Below are positions 41,826 to 50,486 of a stretch of DNA of 64,000 nt, piece after piece. The notes under the pieces were generated by a model. It had not been told where the DNA came from and made no database searches. It saw only the letters and a program-made list of their open reading frames with translations. Position 1 is the stretch's first letter, and every line of letters starts with the position of its first letter. Origin of the DNA: Domibacillus indicus (lineage in GTDB: Bacteria > Bacillota > Bacilli > Bacillales > Domibacillaceae); NCBI RefSeq assembly GCF_023715895.1, contig NZ_JAMBOO010000003.1, positions 1 through 64,000 on the forward strand. Direction: 5' to 3'. Position numbers and translations under genes: made by a program.

Positions 41826-42965
41826 TTAACAACCCACTTCACGTGCTATAACCATTCGTTGTATTTCAGAGGTTCCTTCCCCAATCTCTAAAAGTTTGGC
41901 GTCACGGAAGAACCGCTCAACTTGATACTCTTTCATATAGCCATATCCGCCATGGATCTGTACGGCTTGATCACAAACTCTCATGCATATTTCCGAAGCA
42001 TATAATTTAGCCATGGCAGCTTCCTTTTTAAATGATCTTCCTTGATCTTTCAACCACGCAGCTTTGTAAACCATGTTGCGTGCTAATTCAATATTCATAG
42101 CCATATCAGCAAGCTTAAATTGAATAGCTTGGAATGCGGATAAGCTCTTGCCAAATTGTTTTCTTTCTTTCGCATATTGAAGTGACTTTTCATAAGCTCC
42201 CTGAGCAATTCCAACAGCCATCGCCCCAATGCCAATTCTCCCGCCATCAAGAGTGGCCAAAAATTGTTTAAAACCATTTCCTTCTACACCAAGAATATTT
42301 CCTTTGGGAACGCTTACATTTTCTAAAACTAACTCTGTTGTATTTGAAGCGTGAAGACCCATCTTTTCATAATTGTTAATGATAGTAAAACCAGGTGTAT
42401 CAGTAGGCACAATAAACGCACTAATTCCACTCGTTCCCTTTGATCGATCCGTGACAGCAGTGATTGCGAGGTTTTTGGCATAGCTTGCATTGGTTATAAA
42501 ACATTTAGAACCAGAAATCATCCATTGATCCCCATCAAGCGTTGCAGTCGTTTGTGTGCCTCCTGCGTCAGAACCAGCATTTGGTTCAGTTAAGCCAAAA
42601 GCCCCCAGGTATTCCCCTGTACACAGTGGAGTTAAATATTGCTCCTTTTGCTCATGCGTACCAAATAAATGAATAGGTGCTCCCCCTAAAGAAATATGTG
42701 CAGAATAGGTAATACCTGTAGATCCACACACACGGCTTAACTCTTCTACAACAATGGCAAAGCTGATTGTATCTGCCTCAGCGCCCCCATATTGTTCAGG
42801 AAAAGGAAGACCCATCATACCCAGTTCCGCTAATTGCTCGAATATCTTCTTTGGAAATTTACCTGTACGGTCCCTCTCATCTGCTCCGGGAGCAACTTCA
42901 GCTTCTGCAAAATCACGAATCAACTTACGTATCATAGCTTGTTCTTTCGTTAAATCAAAATCCAT
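41826..42965 (-). CDS. yngJ: Acyl-CoA dehydrogenase (isovaleryl-CoA dehydrogenase role likely)
   Basis: The 379-aa flavoprotein has the family pattern FGLTEPNAGSDAGGTQTTAT, WMISGSKCFITNAS, the SCAD-like RKQFGKSLSAFQAIQFKLAD and the C-terminal QIHGGYGYMKEYQVERFFRD. Then comes GEGTSEIQRMVIAREV, which holds the usual catalytic glutamate. It oxidises an acyl-CoA to the enoyl-CoA and passes electrons to ETF. As first gene of the yng-type operon it most likely provides the isovaleryl-CoA step of leucine degradation, although a short-chain acyl-CoA substrate cannot be excluded. Confidence 0.88.
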   Translation of the reverse strand: MDFDLTKEQAMIRKLIRDFAEAEVAPGADERDRTGKFPKKIFEQLAELGMMGLPFPEQYGGAEADTISFAIVVEELSRVCGSTGITYSAHISLGGAPIHLFGTHEQKEQYLTPLCTGEYLGAFGLTEPNAGSDAGGTQTTATLDGDQWMISGSKCFITNASYAKNLAITAVTDRSKGTSGISAFIVPTDTPGFTIINNYEKMGLHASNTTELVLENVSVPKGNILGVEGNGFKQFLATLDGGRIGIGAMAVGIAQGAYEKSLQYAKERKQFGKSLSAFQAIQFKLADMAMNIELARNMVYKAAWLKDQGRSFKKEAAMAKLYASEICMRVCDQAVQIHGGYGYMKEYQVERFFRDAKLLEIGEGTSEIQRMVIAREVGC

Positions 42966-43389
42966 TTATCTTCAGCCCTTTCATTTTTCGCTTTTCTGAA
43001 ACATTTAAGTAATTATCCTGCATTAGTGAAATACTATTAATTTAATCGGATAACTTGGTTAATGAATGTTGTTATTCCAATTTATCCCATAAAACACTAA
43101 AATGAAGACGGTTTTTACATTCCAAAATGTTCCAATAACTGCATTATAATGAATTGGACAATACAGCACTATATTCATCCCTTTTAAAATTGGAAGAAAA
43201 AATTTGTGGAATCGCATCAAAATGAACATCACTTGTAAAACGAAAAGAGAATTAGTATGAGTGATGATAAGTAAGAATCGGCAATCGGTGTAAGAAAAAA
43301 AGGTAGAAGAACAGGGAGAGTAAAGGCCTTAGCGCCTAACCCCCACTAAACCAAAGATTTTGAAGGGGAATGCGGCGCTAATTTTTTGT
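42966..43389. other. Intergenic region upstream of yngJ and of the regulator pseudogene
   Basis: AT-rich. A plus-strand start-like stretch near 43154 reads LDNTALYSSLLKLEEKICGI and may be the decayed N-terminus of the pseudogene that follows. No convincing promoter could be fixed for yngJ. Confidence 0.35.
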
Positions 43390-43865
43390 TCAATTATGAT
43401 TAAAACGATTTCTGCCGTAGATGCTGCAGGTGGAGGGTTTTTACGACTATACAAAAAAATCAGAACTGTTTGATCGCTAAATCAGCTCAAGGCCTGTTTT
43501 ATCCTCAGATTTTTAGACAAATTAAACTAAAACCCGGTGAATCAATAACTGGTAAGACTTTTGCCATAATAAAATGCCTCACTTTTTCTGACAAAGGAGA
43601 AATAAAAAAAGCTCTGACAACTTTATTCACAAATAATTATGATTTATTAAGAAACTCTATTCCAAAAAATTTTCATTTTACACCTGTAATTTATTCTCCT
43701 ATTCTATCAGATTTTACTGAAAGAGTACCCCCCGCTTCAATTTCGTTAAGGGCGCAGCCCAGAAATAAGCGGTGGGGTGAATGTCAGTTTTGCGAAGCAA
43801 ACGTTTTTAGTTTCATCTTTCTTTTGGTATAATTTGTATTATATCTACTAAACGGGGTGTTTAGA

Positions 43866-44993
43866 ATGCTAGTGAACAAAGCCTATCGCTTTCGCCTATA
43901 TCCAAACAAAGAACAAGAAGTGTTGATTGCGAAAACCATCGGCTGCTCGCGTTTTGTGTTCAACCGCTTCCTTTCCTTATGGAACGAAGCCTATCAGACA
44001 ACAGGAAAAGGCTTATCGTACAGTGCCTGTTCTTCCCAACTTACACAGCTAAAGAAAGAATTAATTTGGTTAAAAGAAGTTGATTCACACTCCCTGCAGT
44101 CATCCTTGAAACATCTTGCGGACTCATTTAACCGTTTCCTCAAGAAGCAAAACGATGCTCCACGATTTAAGAGTAAGAAAAATAAGGTTCAGTCTTACAC
44201 GACAAATATTGAAAAAAAGAACCAGCTTCCAGAGGTGAGTATTGCAGGCAATCGCGTGAAACTGCCTAAGCTGGGCTGGGTTCGTTTTGCGAACAGCCGT
44301 GAAGTACAAGGCCGCATTTTAAACGCAACGGTACGGAAAAACCCCTCCGGCAAATACTTCGTTTCCTTGCTTGTTGAAACAGAGGTGAAAGACCTGCCCA
44401 AAACAGATTCCACTGTTGGTATTGATGTCGGCTTAAAAGACTTTGCCATTCTCTCGAATGGGAAAGTGTACAAAAATCCGACATTTTTTAGAGCGTTAGA
44501 AGAAAAGCTGGCCAAAGCACAACGCATTCTTTCCCGCCGCCAACGCCTAGCGATTCAGCAAAAAAAACCTTTATCAGAAGCGAAAAATGTGCAAAAGCAG
44601 CGTATCAAAGTGGCACGTATTCATGAACAGATTGTGAACGCACGGACTGATTATTTACAGAAAATCACGACCGAGATCATCAAAAACCACGATGTTATCG
44701 GGATTGAGGACCTGAAAGTGTCAAATATGCTGAAGAACCGTACATTATCTAAAGCAATCAGCGAAGTTTCCTGGTCGGAATTCCGCACGATACTGGAATA
44801 CAAAGCGAAATGGTACGGTAAGAAGGTGATCGCTGTTGATCCTCGTTACACTTCCCAAAAGTGCCATTCATGCGGACATACAGCGAAAGAAAACCGTCAA
44901 ACACAAGCGGCATTTATTTGTATCTCCTGTGGTCATTCTGAAAACGCGGACATCAATGCTTCCCGGAATATCCATGACTTAGCCATTGTTTAG
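43866..44993 (+). CDS. tnpB: TnpB RNA-guided nuclease (IS605/IS1341 family)
   Basis: The 375-aa protein opens MLVNKAYRFRLYPNKEQEVL, typical of TnpB. All three RuvC acidic residues are present: Asp in TVGIDVGLKDFAILSNG, Glu in VIGIEDLKVSNMLKN and Asp in HSENADINASRNIHD. The zinc finger CHSC...CISC is intact, so the nuclease is probably active. TnpB proteins are guided by a right-end omegaRNA and are the ancestors of Cas12. The ATG at 43866 is preferred because GGGGTG is 6 bases upstream. A promoter TTTTGGTATAAT-like region precedes it. No tnpA is adjacent. Confidence 0.93.
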   Translation: MLVNKAYRFRLYPNKEQEVLIAKTIGCSRFVFNRFLSLWNEAYQTTGKGLSYSACSSQLTQLKKELIWLKEVDSHSLQSSLKHLADSFNRFLKKQNDAPRFKSKKNKVQSYTTNIEKKNQLPEVSIAGNRVKLPKLGWVRFANSREVQGRILNATVRKNPSGKYFVSLLVETEVKDLPKTDSTVGIDVGLKDFAILSNGKVYKNPTFFRALEEKLAKAQRILSRRQRLAIQQKKPLSEAKNVQKQRIKVARIHEQIVNARTDYLQKITTEIIKNHDVIGIEDLKVSNMLKNRTLSKAISEVSWSEFRTILEYKAKWYGKKVIAVDPRYTSQKCHSCGHTAKENRQTQAAFICISCGHSENADINASRNIHDLAIV

Positions 44994-45150
44994 CTACACA
45001 ATTTGATTTTCCGCAGGAGACTTGCTGCAAAGTCGTTCGTACTGCCAACCGTCGGAGTGACGGGTGTAGCCTAATGAATTAGGGGCCGATAGGTTCCTGT
45101 ACTTAGGAATCCCCTATGTTCAACGAACGTAGTGAGTAACTAGGGGTAAT
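44860..45150 (+). ncRNA. Candidate omegaRNA (reRNA) of the TnpB element
   Basis: In this family the guide RNA comes from the 3' end of tnpB and the element's right end, and its guide is the flanking host sequence. Here the 3' end of the gene is followed by about 155 bases of structured sequence, including AACCGTCGGAGTGACGGGTG-like pairing near 45040-45065 and the stem TAGGGG/CCCCTA at 45077-45115. The host sequence starting near 45150 would supply the guide. Exact ends are inferred. Confidence 0.4.
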
Positions 45151-45493
45151 TCAATAAAAGATTACTTTATTGGAATTATTACTTCAGATTCTTTTCAATT
45201 ATCTTTACACTTTAAACAAGAAGATATCTGTCTTTTAGAGGCGATTTGTCATCAAGCTGCAGTAGCTTTAGAGAAGTCCAGTTTTTGCCGAGAAAAAGAG
45301 AAAACCATACGCAAGCTTTCCCATCCTATTACTATACACAGGAGTTTAGCAAATCTTGTTTTACAGGGGGGAAGGGCTCCATTCAATCATTACGTATATA
45401 CATCAAACAGTTGGTCAACACCCTCTGCTGTTTGATAAATTAGGTGAACTAATTGCTTCAGCTTATGATTCATCTTTCTCTAATGAGACTTAA

Positions 45494-45957
45494 TATTTCT
45501 TTAATAAAATGTCTATTTGAATTTAGAACATAAAATAAAGAACAAATAACTATAGAATTCTAGTGCATGTATGTATGAAATAAATTATGATTCTGTTAGC
45601 AGCGTCTCACTATGAATGCAGTCATCTTAAATAATGTCCTTGTTTTAGGTGGTGATAAAGCTTCGCCCGGCTCATCCCTATCATTTCCAATAATATTCAT
45701 AAATATTGATTGATGAGATATAAGTTTTGAGCAATGTTTTGAGACACAAAACTATAGAATTTTAACCAAAATGAGCTGTTTAAAAATTCGTCTTAAAAAA
45801 ATCGTTTTCGAGACGGATGAGAGACAAAAAACCAATCTTCACATTTGTTCAAGACCTCCATTTAATTAGAAGTACAAAAATCTTATTATCCAAGTATTCT
45901 ATGTAATCACTGTTTATTTTTAAAAAGAAGTTATTATATTACTTTGAATAAAGATAA
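45494..45957. other. Intergenic region
   Basis: AT-rich, no gene supported. A plus-strand frame near 45613 reads MNAVILNNVLVLGGDKASPG, but it lacks a ribosome binding site and soon ends; I regard it as chance. Confidence 0.4.
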
Positions 45958-46011
45958 ATAATCCCTCCTGTGTGACATGTTTTTTTCAACAGTCTACACA
46001 GAAGGGATAAT
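45958..46011 (-). terminator. Terminator of the DUF218 gene
   Basis: ATAATCCCTCCTGTGT and ACACAGAAGGGATAAT pair with one mismatch around a 22-base loop containing a T run. It lies 59 bases after the stop of the minus-strand gene at 46070. Confidence 0.6.
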
Positions 46012-46069
46012 ATCTTCTAAATTCCAGAAAACTTACTTCTAATAAGAATGTTTAGCAGGAACATTTGGT

Positions 46070-47218
46070 TTATCTTTGAAGCCCAGGATATTGCCAGATT
46101 CCAGAAGTTCTAAACAGGTCCCGATAGATAACAAGAATTTCATCTTTAGATACTTTGTGTGCTTCCTCTATGGATGGATAATCTAAATAAACAACGTTAG
46201 TAAAGTTTCTGTTGCTGTTTTCACCATTCATTTTATCGTAAAAATTGCTGGCTTCTTTAAATACAGTTAACGCTCTTCTCATGTGGCTTGCACTTGTAAC
46301 AAGCGTCACATCTTTTAATCCCTCTTTATCAAGCATGGCGGTTGAAAAAAGAGCATTTTCAACAGTATCTGTTGACTTGTTTTCGAGAATAATTCTATCT
46401 TTTTCAATTCCTTGAGAGATCAGCCAATTACTCATTGCATCAGCTTCTGTAATTCCTTGTTTAGGAACTCCACCAGTTACAATAATTTTTGAATTTGGAT
46501 ATTGTTTCGCAATGGAAAGTCCTGCTTTTAAACGCTCAATTAGAGTTTCCTTCATAGTTCCATCATCGGCAAGTGCATATCCAAGTATAACAATTGCATG
46601 ATCTTTTTGTGGTAAATCTGATGGAGCCGAAGTGTTTAATTTTCCATTTATAATAGTTTCTGTCGTTTTTAATTTTTGTAGATATTCATTTGCTTTTTTA
46701 GAATCTATCTGTTTTAAGTTTGAAATCGAGCTTTTATATGAAGAATTGTCACCATTCACTTTTGAGTAAACTCCGTGAAGCAGATTTGCATTGAAATGAT
46801 TTGGATCCAGATTTAATATCCTCTTATATGTTTGTAAAGCTTCTGGAGTTTTTTTCTGAATGATTTGTGTTGATGCAAGTGAAAGTTTCAAATCAAGATC
46901 ATAAGGATCTAGTTGTGTTGCTTCTTTAAATGCATTTTCAACCACATCATATTTTCCTTTTAGTGTAATTCCCTTAAATATCTCTTTTTCTGCTTGTTGA
47001 ATATCTCCACCATGCCAGTAATAATACATGGCGATATCTTTAAATTCATTGATTCTATCAGCTGTAGGTTCATCATTTCTTATAGAGTTTACACTAACAT
47101 TTTCCGAGGGCGCAGCATTTGTTAGCTCTGTCGTTGTTGTATACGCTGTTGCAACGGTTACAGTAGACAAAGTAACAGCTAGCGCTATACCCAGTTTCTT
47201 TTTTATTAAGTTTTTCAT
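46070..47218 (-). CDS. Secreted TPR plus DUF218 (YdcF/SanA-like) protein
   Basis: The 382-aa protein has a signal peptide (MKNLIKKKLGIALAVTLSTV, then small residues to about residue 35). A TPR-like middle follows, with EALQTYKRILNLDPNHFNAN. The C-terminal DUF218 domain shows AIVILGYALADDGTMKE, IIVTGGVPKQGITEADAM, ENKSTDTVENALFS and VTSASHMRRALTVF. DUF218 proteins are membrane or envelope proteins linked to vancomycin sensitivity and envelope integrity in enterobacteria; their activity is uncertain. Fusion to TPR repeats behind an export signal places it outside the membrane. AGGAGGAC precedes the ATG. It is transcribed alone. Confidence 0.85.
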   Translation of the reverse strand: MKNLIKKKLGIALAVTLSTVTVATAYTTTTELTNAAPSENVSVNSIRNDEPTADRINEFKDIAMYYYWHGGDIQQAEKEIFKGITLKGKYDVVENAFKEATQLDPYDLDLKLSLASTQIIQKKTPEALQTYKRILNLDPNHFNANLLHGVYSKVNGDNSSYKSSISNLKQIDSKKANEYLQKLKTTETIINGKLNTSAPSDLPQKDHAIVILGYALADDGTMKETLIERLKAGLSIAKQYPNSKIIVTGGVPKQGITEADAMSNWLISQGIEKDRIILENKSTDTVENALFSTAMLDKEGLKDVTLVTSASHMRRALTVFKEASNFYDKMNGENSNRNFTNVVYLDYPSIEEAHKVSKDEILVIYRDLFRTSGIWQYPGLQR

Positions 47219-47373
47219 GATGTCCTCCTTATTTCTGTATAACCCAATATTTTTTGAGATTATCAGAGTGTCTTAACTATTTGAAAATAACATTATTTTA
47301 TTTAACCAGTGTGAAGATAAGGTAAGGGTTTTGTAAAATTTTATGTTTAATGCATTGGAACAACGGCTGTACA

Positions 47374-47405
47374 AGAGAAAAGAACCCTCTGAGGGTCTTT
47401 TCTCT
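47374..47405 (+). terminator. Terminator-like hairpin without an obvious gene
   Basis: AGAGAAAAG-A-ACCCTC and its complement form a 15-bp stem with a single bulge, followed by TTATTTTATTTACTG. It would terminate plus-strand transcription, but no plus-strand gene precedes it; perhaps it stops antisense readthrough from the DUF218 gene region. Confidence 0.5.
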
Positions 47406-47435
47406 TTATTTTATTTACTGTTAGAACGCTCTGGT

Positions 47436-47514
47436 CAGCAGTTTCGGTCAACTGCTGCTTAATTTGAAGATAGTGTTGTTCATTTATACAGACGTACTGC
47501 TGATTAAATACCTA
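47436..47514 (+). repeat. Intergenic repeat R2, copy A
   Basis: About 79 bases, beginning CAGCAGTTTCGGTCAACTGC and containing CAGACGTACTGCTGATTAAA. Related copies occur at 47935-47965 (partial) and 48252-48330, each just upstream of a small plus-strand gene. The sequence contains the dyad CAGCAGT...ACTGCTG. Function unknown. Confidence 0.6.
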
Positions 47515-47623
47515 TATGTTAATTACTCAATATCCAATTAGCGTATAATTATTGACAAACTGTGGGATGACTTGGAAATATCTCAAATATTGTTATCCTA
47601 AATAAAAAGAGGTTATTAAAACT

Positions 47624-47923
47624 ATGGATAAACTAATGTTTTTTTTATACGCGTTTTTTATTCAATTTGTTTTTGAACTTTGTGCGATTATCAATCTAAA
47701 CCAAAATAACAATCGGTCGTTTAGTGAACTAAGCGGTGAAGAACTTACGAAATCTATTATCATTGGGGTTTTAGGGCTTACTGCGCTTATTTTGTTCAGT
47801 GATGCTTATAGTGTAAGGTTTAAAGACATTTCAAAAAGAGCAAGAATAACATTGTCTCTTTTTTCTTTATTTGTTTCAGTTATCGCAGCAGTCTTACTTG
47901 TTGGTGATTATTTGATAAATTAA
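47624..47923 (+). CDS. Small membrane protein, 99 aa, function unknown
   Basis: I do not recognise this protein. It has three hydrophobic stretches: LMFFLYAFFIQFVFELCAII, SIIIGVLGLTALILFSDAY and LFSLFVSVIAAVLLVGDYL. A basic segment KDISKRARI sits between the second and third. The ribosome binding site AGAGG is weak and somewhat distant. It is the first of three short plus-strand genes separated by the R2 repeat. Confidence 0.6.
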   Translation: MDKLMFFLYAFFIQFVFELCAIINLNQNNNRSFSELSGEELTKSIIIGVLGLTALILFSDAYSVRFKDISKRARITLSLFSLFVSVIAAVLLVGDYLIN

Positions 47924-47934
47924 AAGAATTTAAT

Positions 47935-47965
47935 AAACAGTTTCGGTCAAATACTGACTAAGTAG
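47935..47965 (+). repeat. Intergenic repeat R2, copy B (partial)
   Basis: AAACAGTTTCGGTCAAATAC followed by TGACTAAGTAG matches only the first third of copy A. It starts 12 bases after the stop of the gene at 47624. Confidence 0.5.
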
Positions 47966-48029
47966 ATAATGGGTCTGAAAATAAAGTTTGTATGTTTATA
48001 GAATGGAACAGAAGGAGTAAACAACGAGA

Positions 48030-48218
48030 ATGAATAGACGTTCTTTTAGCATTGTGCCTGTTCTAATACTGGTCGGTGTTATTTATCAATTTTTCTGGAT
48101 GCTTTACAGGGCAATTACTCGCTTTAATTGGGGAACTTTTGGTTCAGACTTAATTGCATTTCTCGTCACAGCTAGCTGTTTTTTTGTGATTTTAAGAATT
48201 AAGAAAGATAAACAGTAG
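48030..48218 (+). CDS. Small membrane protein, 62 aa, function unknown
   Basis: The protein has two predicted membrane helices (IVPVLILVGVIYQFFWMLY and LIAFLVTASCFFVILRI) and a basic tail KKDKQ. AAGGAG lies about 11 bases before the ATG. I recognise no family. It is in line with the neighbouring small genes but separated by repeats, so co-transcription is uncertain. Confidence 0.6.
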   Translation: MNRRSFSIVPVLILVGVIYQFFWMLYRAITRFNWGTFGSDLIAFLVTASCFFVILRIKKDKQ

Positions 48219-48251
48219 CTTTTGAAGAAATGCTCATCCTCATTTCTTACT

Positions 48252-48330
48252 CAACAATATTGGTCAACTGCCGCTTAAGCTAGAATTAGTTCTGCTTATC
48301 TGTGTGGACGTACTGTTAAGTAAGAACCTG
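48252..48330 (+). repeat. Intergenic repeat R2, copy C
   Basis: Starts CAACAATATTGGTCAACTGC and contains GTGGACGTACTGTTAAGTAA. It is colinear with copy A over its whole length but diverged. It lies 62 bases upstream of the DUF3916 gene. Confidence 0.6.
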
Positions 48331-48391
48331 CTTGTTTGTTTAGAAGCTCAAAGCACATAATTTTATTATTAGTTAATAAGGAGAAAAAACC

Positions 48392-48904
48392 ATGCGGGTA
48401 AAGAAAGTTCGCGGCATTAAGCGAAAAACGAAAAATATGATTAAACGAATTGAAGAGAGTACAATGGAATTCCCTTCAGAATTTTATAAAGGATACTGGC
48501 ATTTGCACTTGCCGGTGGCTCAAGATTTTATAGATTCCGATATGACTCCCTACAATGTTAAGCAGCTATGCATTCAAACTTTAATAGATAGGACAAAACA
48601 TCTTATTGAAGTAAAGCCGGACAGCAAAGAAAAGCTTCGGGTTGTGGCATGTATTGATTTTCCACATTTATGGGACTCACAAATCGTTGTTTTCAAAGGC
48701 GATAGTCACTTTAAGAATTTCTTTAATCGAAACGATGACGATCAAAGATGGACTCCACTGACAAAGGAAAGAAATATTGAAACCGAATGGGGATTATTTA
48801 TTTCAAACGGAATGGAGATAAAGGGTTTTAAAGAAGAAGTTATTGACGATGAAGATGAATACTATCATACAGGAGAAATTTGGTTTATAGGGGAATTGAC
48901 GTAA
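48392..48904 (+). CDS. DUF3916 domain protein
   Basis: The 170-aa soluble protein opens VRGIKRKTKNMIKRIEESTM and continues EFPSEFYKGYWHLHLPVAQD, which I associate with the DUF3916 family of Bacillaceae proteins. No catalytic motif or membrane segment is seen. The acidic C-terminus (EEVIDDEDEYYHTGEIWFIG) is typical of small proteins in immunity-like or accessory clusters, but no toxin gene is adjacent. AAGGAG precedes the ATG with suitable spacing. Function is unknown. Confidence 0.65.
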   Translation: MRVKKVRGIKRKTKNMIKRIEESTMEFPSEFYKGYWHLHLPVAQDFIDSDMTPYNVKQLCIQTLIDRTKHLIEVKPDSKEKLRVVACIDFPHLWDSQIVVFKGDSHFKNFFNRNDDDQRWTPLTKERNIETEWGLFISNGMEIKGFKEEVIDDEDEYYHTGEIWFIGELT

Positions 48905-49744
48905 TTAATAGGGGTATCTATCCCCTGACATGTTTGGCGTGGTTACTTAATGATTTGAAATGGCAAATACTGATGAAAATTGACATATCCCGAATATACC
49001 ATACGTCTTCATTAGTTATACGTAACCTGTCAGGTCAAGAGTTAATTGTGACAAAAGAAAGTATGTAGCTGGCTTCCTTTTAAGATTCAAAACAGAGTTG
49101 CTGTAATTACAGTAGTTCTTCTTCATTAATCAAAGAAAATAATCTCTTCAGATATTTGTTTTTCCCCTTTTGAAAGCCGAATTACCTGGATGTTTGGAAG
49201 CAAAATGTCTAAAAATGAATATGGAAGCGATACTGCACACGAAAAGAAGAGGCAAGGATTGATAATCTTTAGGAGGAAATATCCTTTTAAATTAATTTTT
49301 GTCCAGCCAATATAACACTCCAAAGTAGAATTGCATGATGAATTAGGCTTATTATTGACTATATCTCAAATTAATTTATATAATCCAAATTTTCAATTTA
49401 TTTAATACAGCTAAATCATGAGTCAATTTGTTTCTTATTCAAAAGAACAAACCATAGAGAAACCAAACAATTGTTAATCATTGAGTTGTTTTAACGTTAT
49501 TCCAAACTTTACTTTTTGGTATAATTTTAATAAGAAATTAAAATTTTATGTTCATTAAAAATAAACATAATCCCCCTGGTCACGAGCAATAAGTTGCGGG
49601 TTTGACCTTATAATTATGTCAAAAACCTCATAACTCCATTCTGTAAGACCCTCAATAAATATTATGTTAACTTCAAAATAAAAAAACAAAACAAGCCTTT
49701 TATATATTCCCCCTTTTTCCTTCCTTTCACTTCATATCCAGCTT
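48905..49744. other. Long AT-rich region without a supported gene
   Basis: A 65-codon minus-strand frame (49126-49323) ends LLPNIQVIRLSKGEKQISEE and could be the tail of a decayed gene, but has no ribosome binding site. The rest has stops in all frames and no clear structure. Confidence 0.4.
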
Positions 49745-50122
49745 TTACTTATCAAACAGTTTTCGTTCGATTTTGTCCTCGTATTGCTTAAACATGGCGG
49801 AGTTCGTTTTAATTCTTCTTTTAGACAGCAGCTGATTGTAACGAAGTCTTTTTTCATTCAGCTGCTCGTTTAACGACCGTGCCTGGTCTGGATCGTCACA
49901 ATTGCTTACTAATCGTTCGAGCTCGCGGATATCCTGGCGCAAATGAGCATCTTCCTGTGTAAAACCAGCATTTTTCAGCATTCTTGCAGCCATTCGCATT
50001 TCTCGCGGCAGTGATTCAAATTCATCCTTCGGCAGCGGTTTTCCAGCACCTGGCAGGCGATCAAATGCGCCTTCCTCCATTGCTTTCTTGATCCGTTCTT
50101 CAGCAATCCGGAATGAATCCAT
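49745..50122 (-). CDS. DUF1992 (DnaJ homologue subfamily C28 conserved) domain protein
   Basis: The 125-aa protein begins SFRIAEERIKKAMEEGAFD followed by LPGAGKPLPKDEF, which is the DUF1992 signature. The rest is helical and charged with RELERLVSNCDDPDQ. Despite the name, no J domain is present. The family is widespread in Bacillus and uncharacterised. GGAGGAATATAA precedes the ATG. It is transcribed alone toward the DUF3916 region. Confidence 0.8.
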   Translation of the reverse strand: MDSFRIAEERIKKAMEEGAFDRLPGAGKPLPKDEFESLPREMRMAARMLKNAGFTQEDAHLRQDIRELERLVSNCDDPDQARSLNEQLNEKRLRYNQLLSKRRIKTNSAMFKQYEDKIERKLFDK

Positions 50123-50486
50123 TTATATTCCTCCATTTTCAATTGAGTGATCTTTATTATAGCAGATCCGAAACAAAATACCGGAAATAAGCCCTTTTTC
50201 AACTTGGAAGTACTTTACATAACAGCGCTCTGTAAAACAGTTTTATAGACATATTTTCACGAAAGAATCTACTAAGAATTTTCATTTTGTACAAACAAAG
50301 GCGAAAACTGTTGAATTTTTTGTGACACTGTCGTGAAAATATTGTTTTTTGCGGCTAATAGGATTAGCATAGAGAGTGGTGAAAAGATCGTTACAACTAG
50401 GTTTATCTACTGAAAACAAGCAATTGTGAAGTTGTTAACATTCTTTACGCTTTGAACTACGGAACTACATAAGAAAGGGGTACAGC
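50123..50486. other. Intergenic region with divergent promoters, upstream of qoxA
   Basis: Non-coding. It should contain the qox promoter; repeated GTGAAAATATT and TTCACGAAAG stretches (about 50256-50342) are seen, but I cannot assign a regulator. Confidence 0.4.

Larger units (their letters stand above)
43726..45150 (+). mobile_element. IS605/IS1341-type element with tnpB only
   Basis: The left part has an imperfect subterminal hairpin: ACCCCCCGCTT at 43726 pairs with AAGCGGTGGGGT near 43779. The right part has TAGGGG...CCCCTA (about 45077-45115). The element contains an intact tnpB and no tnpA, so it would need a transposase in trans. It interrupts a GAF-domain gene. Boundaries are judged from where the host reading frame resumes and are accurate to perhaps 10 bases. 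Confidence 0.75.
43390..45493 (+). pseudogene. GAF-domain regulator (PucR-like), split by a TnpB element and frameshifted
   Basis: Upstream of the element the frames read ISAVDAAGGGFLRLYKK and, after a one-base shift in a run of A residues, NQNCLIAKSAQGLFYPQIF and HFTPVIYSPILSDFTE. Downstream the same protein resumes with DYFIGIITSDSFQLSLHFKQ, EDICLLEAICHQAAVALEKS and TIHRSLANLVLQGG. A last shifted fragment (LFDKLGELIASAYDSSFS) ends at 45493. The join across the element rebuilds a GAF domain of the type VIYSPILSDxxxIGIITxDSF, as found in PucR/CdaR-type or related regulators. The C-terminal DNA-binding part is not recognisable. Confidence 0.75.

Noticed and set aside
45613-45715. Short plus-strand frame MNAVILNNVLVLGGDKASPG
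   Set aside because: No ribosome binding site, no family resemblance, and it lies in AT-rich spacer.
50256-50342. Possible Rex or ResD site before qoxA
   Set aside because: The GTGA/TCAC elements are not arranged as the known Rex palindrome; no confident assignment by eye.
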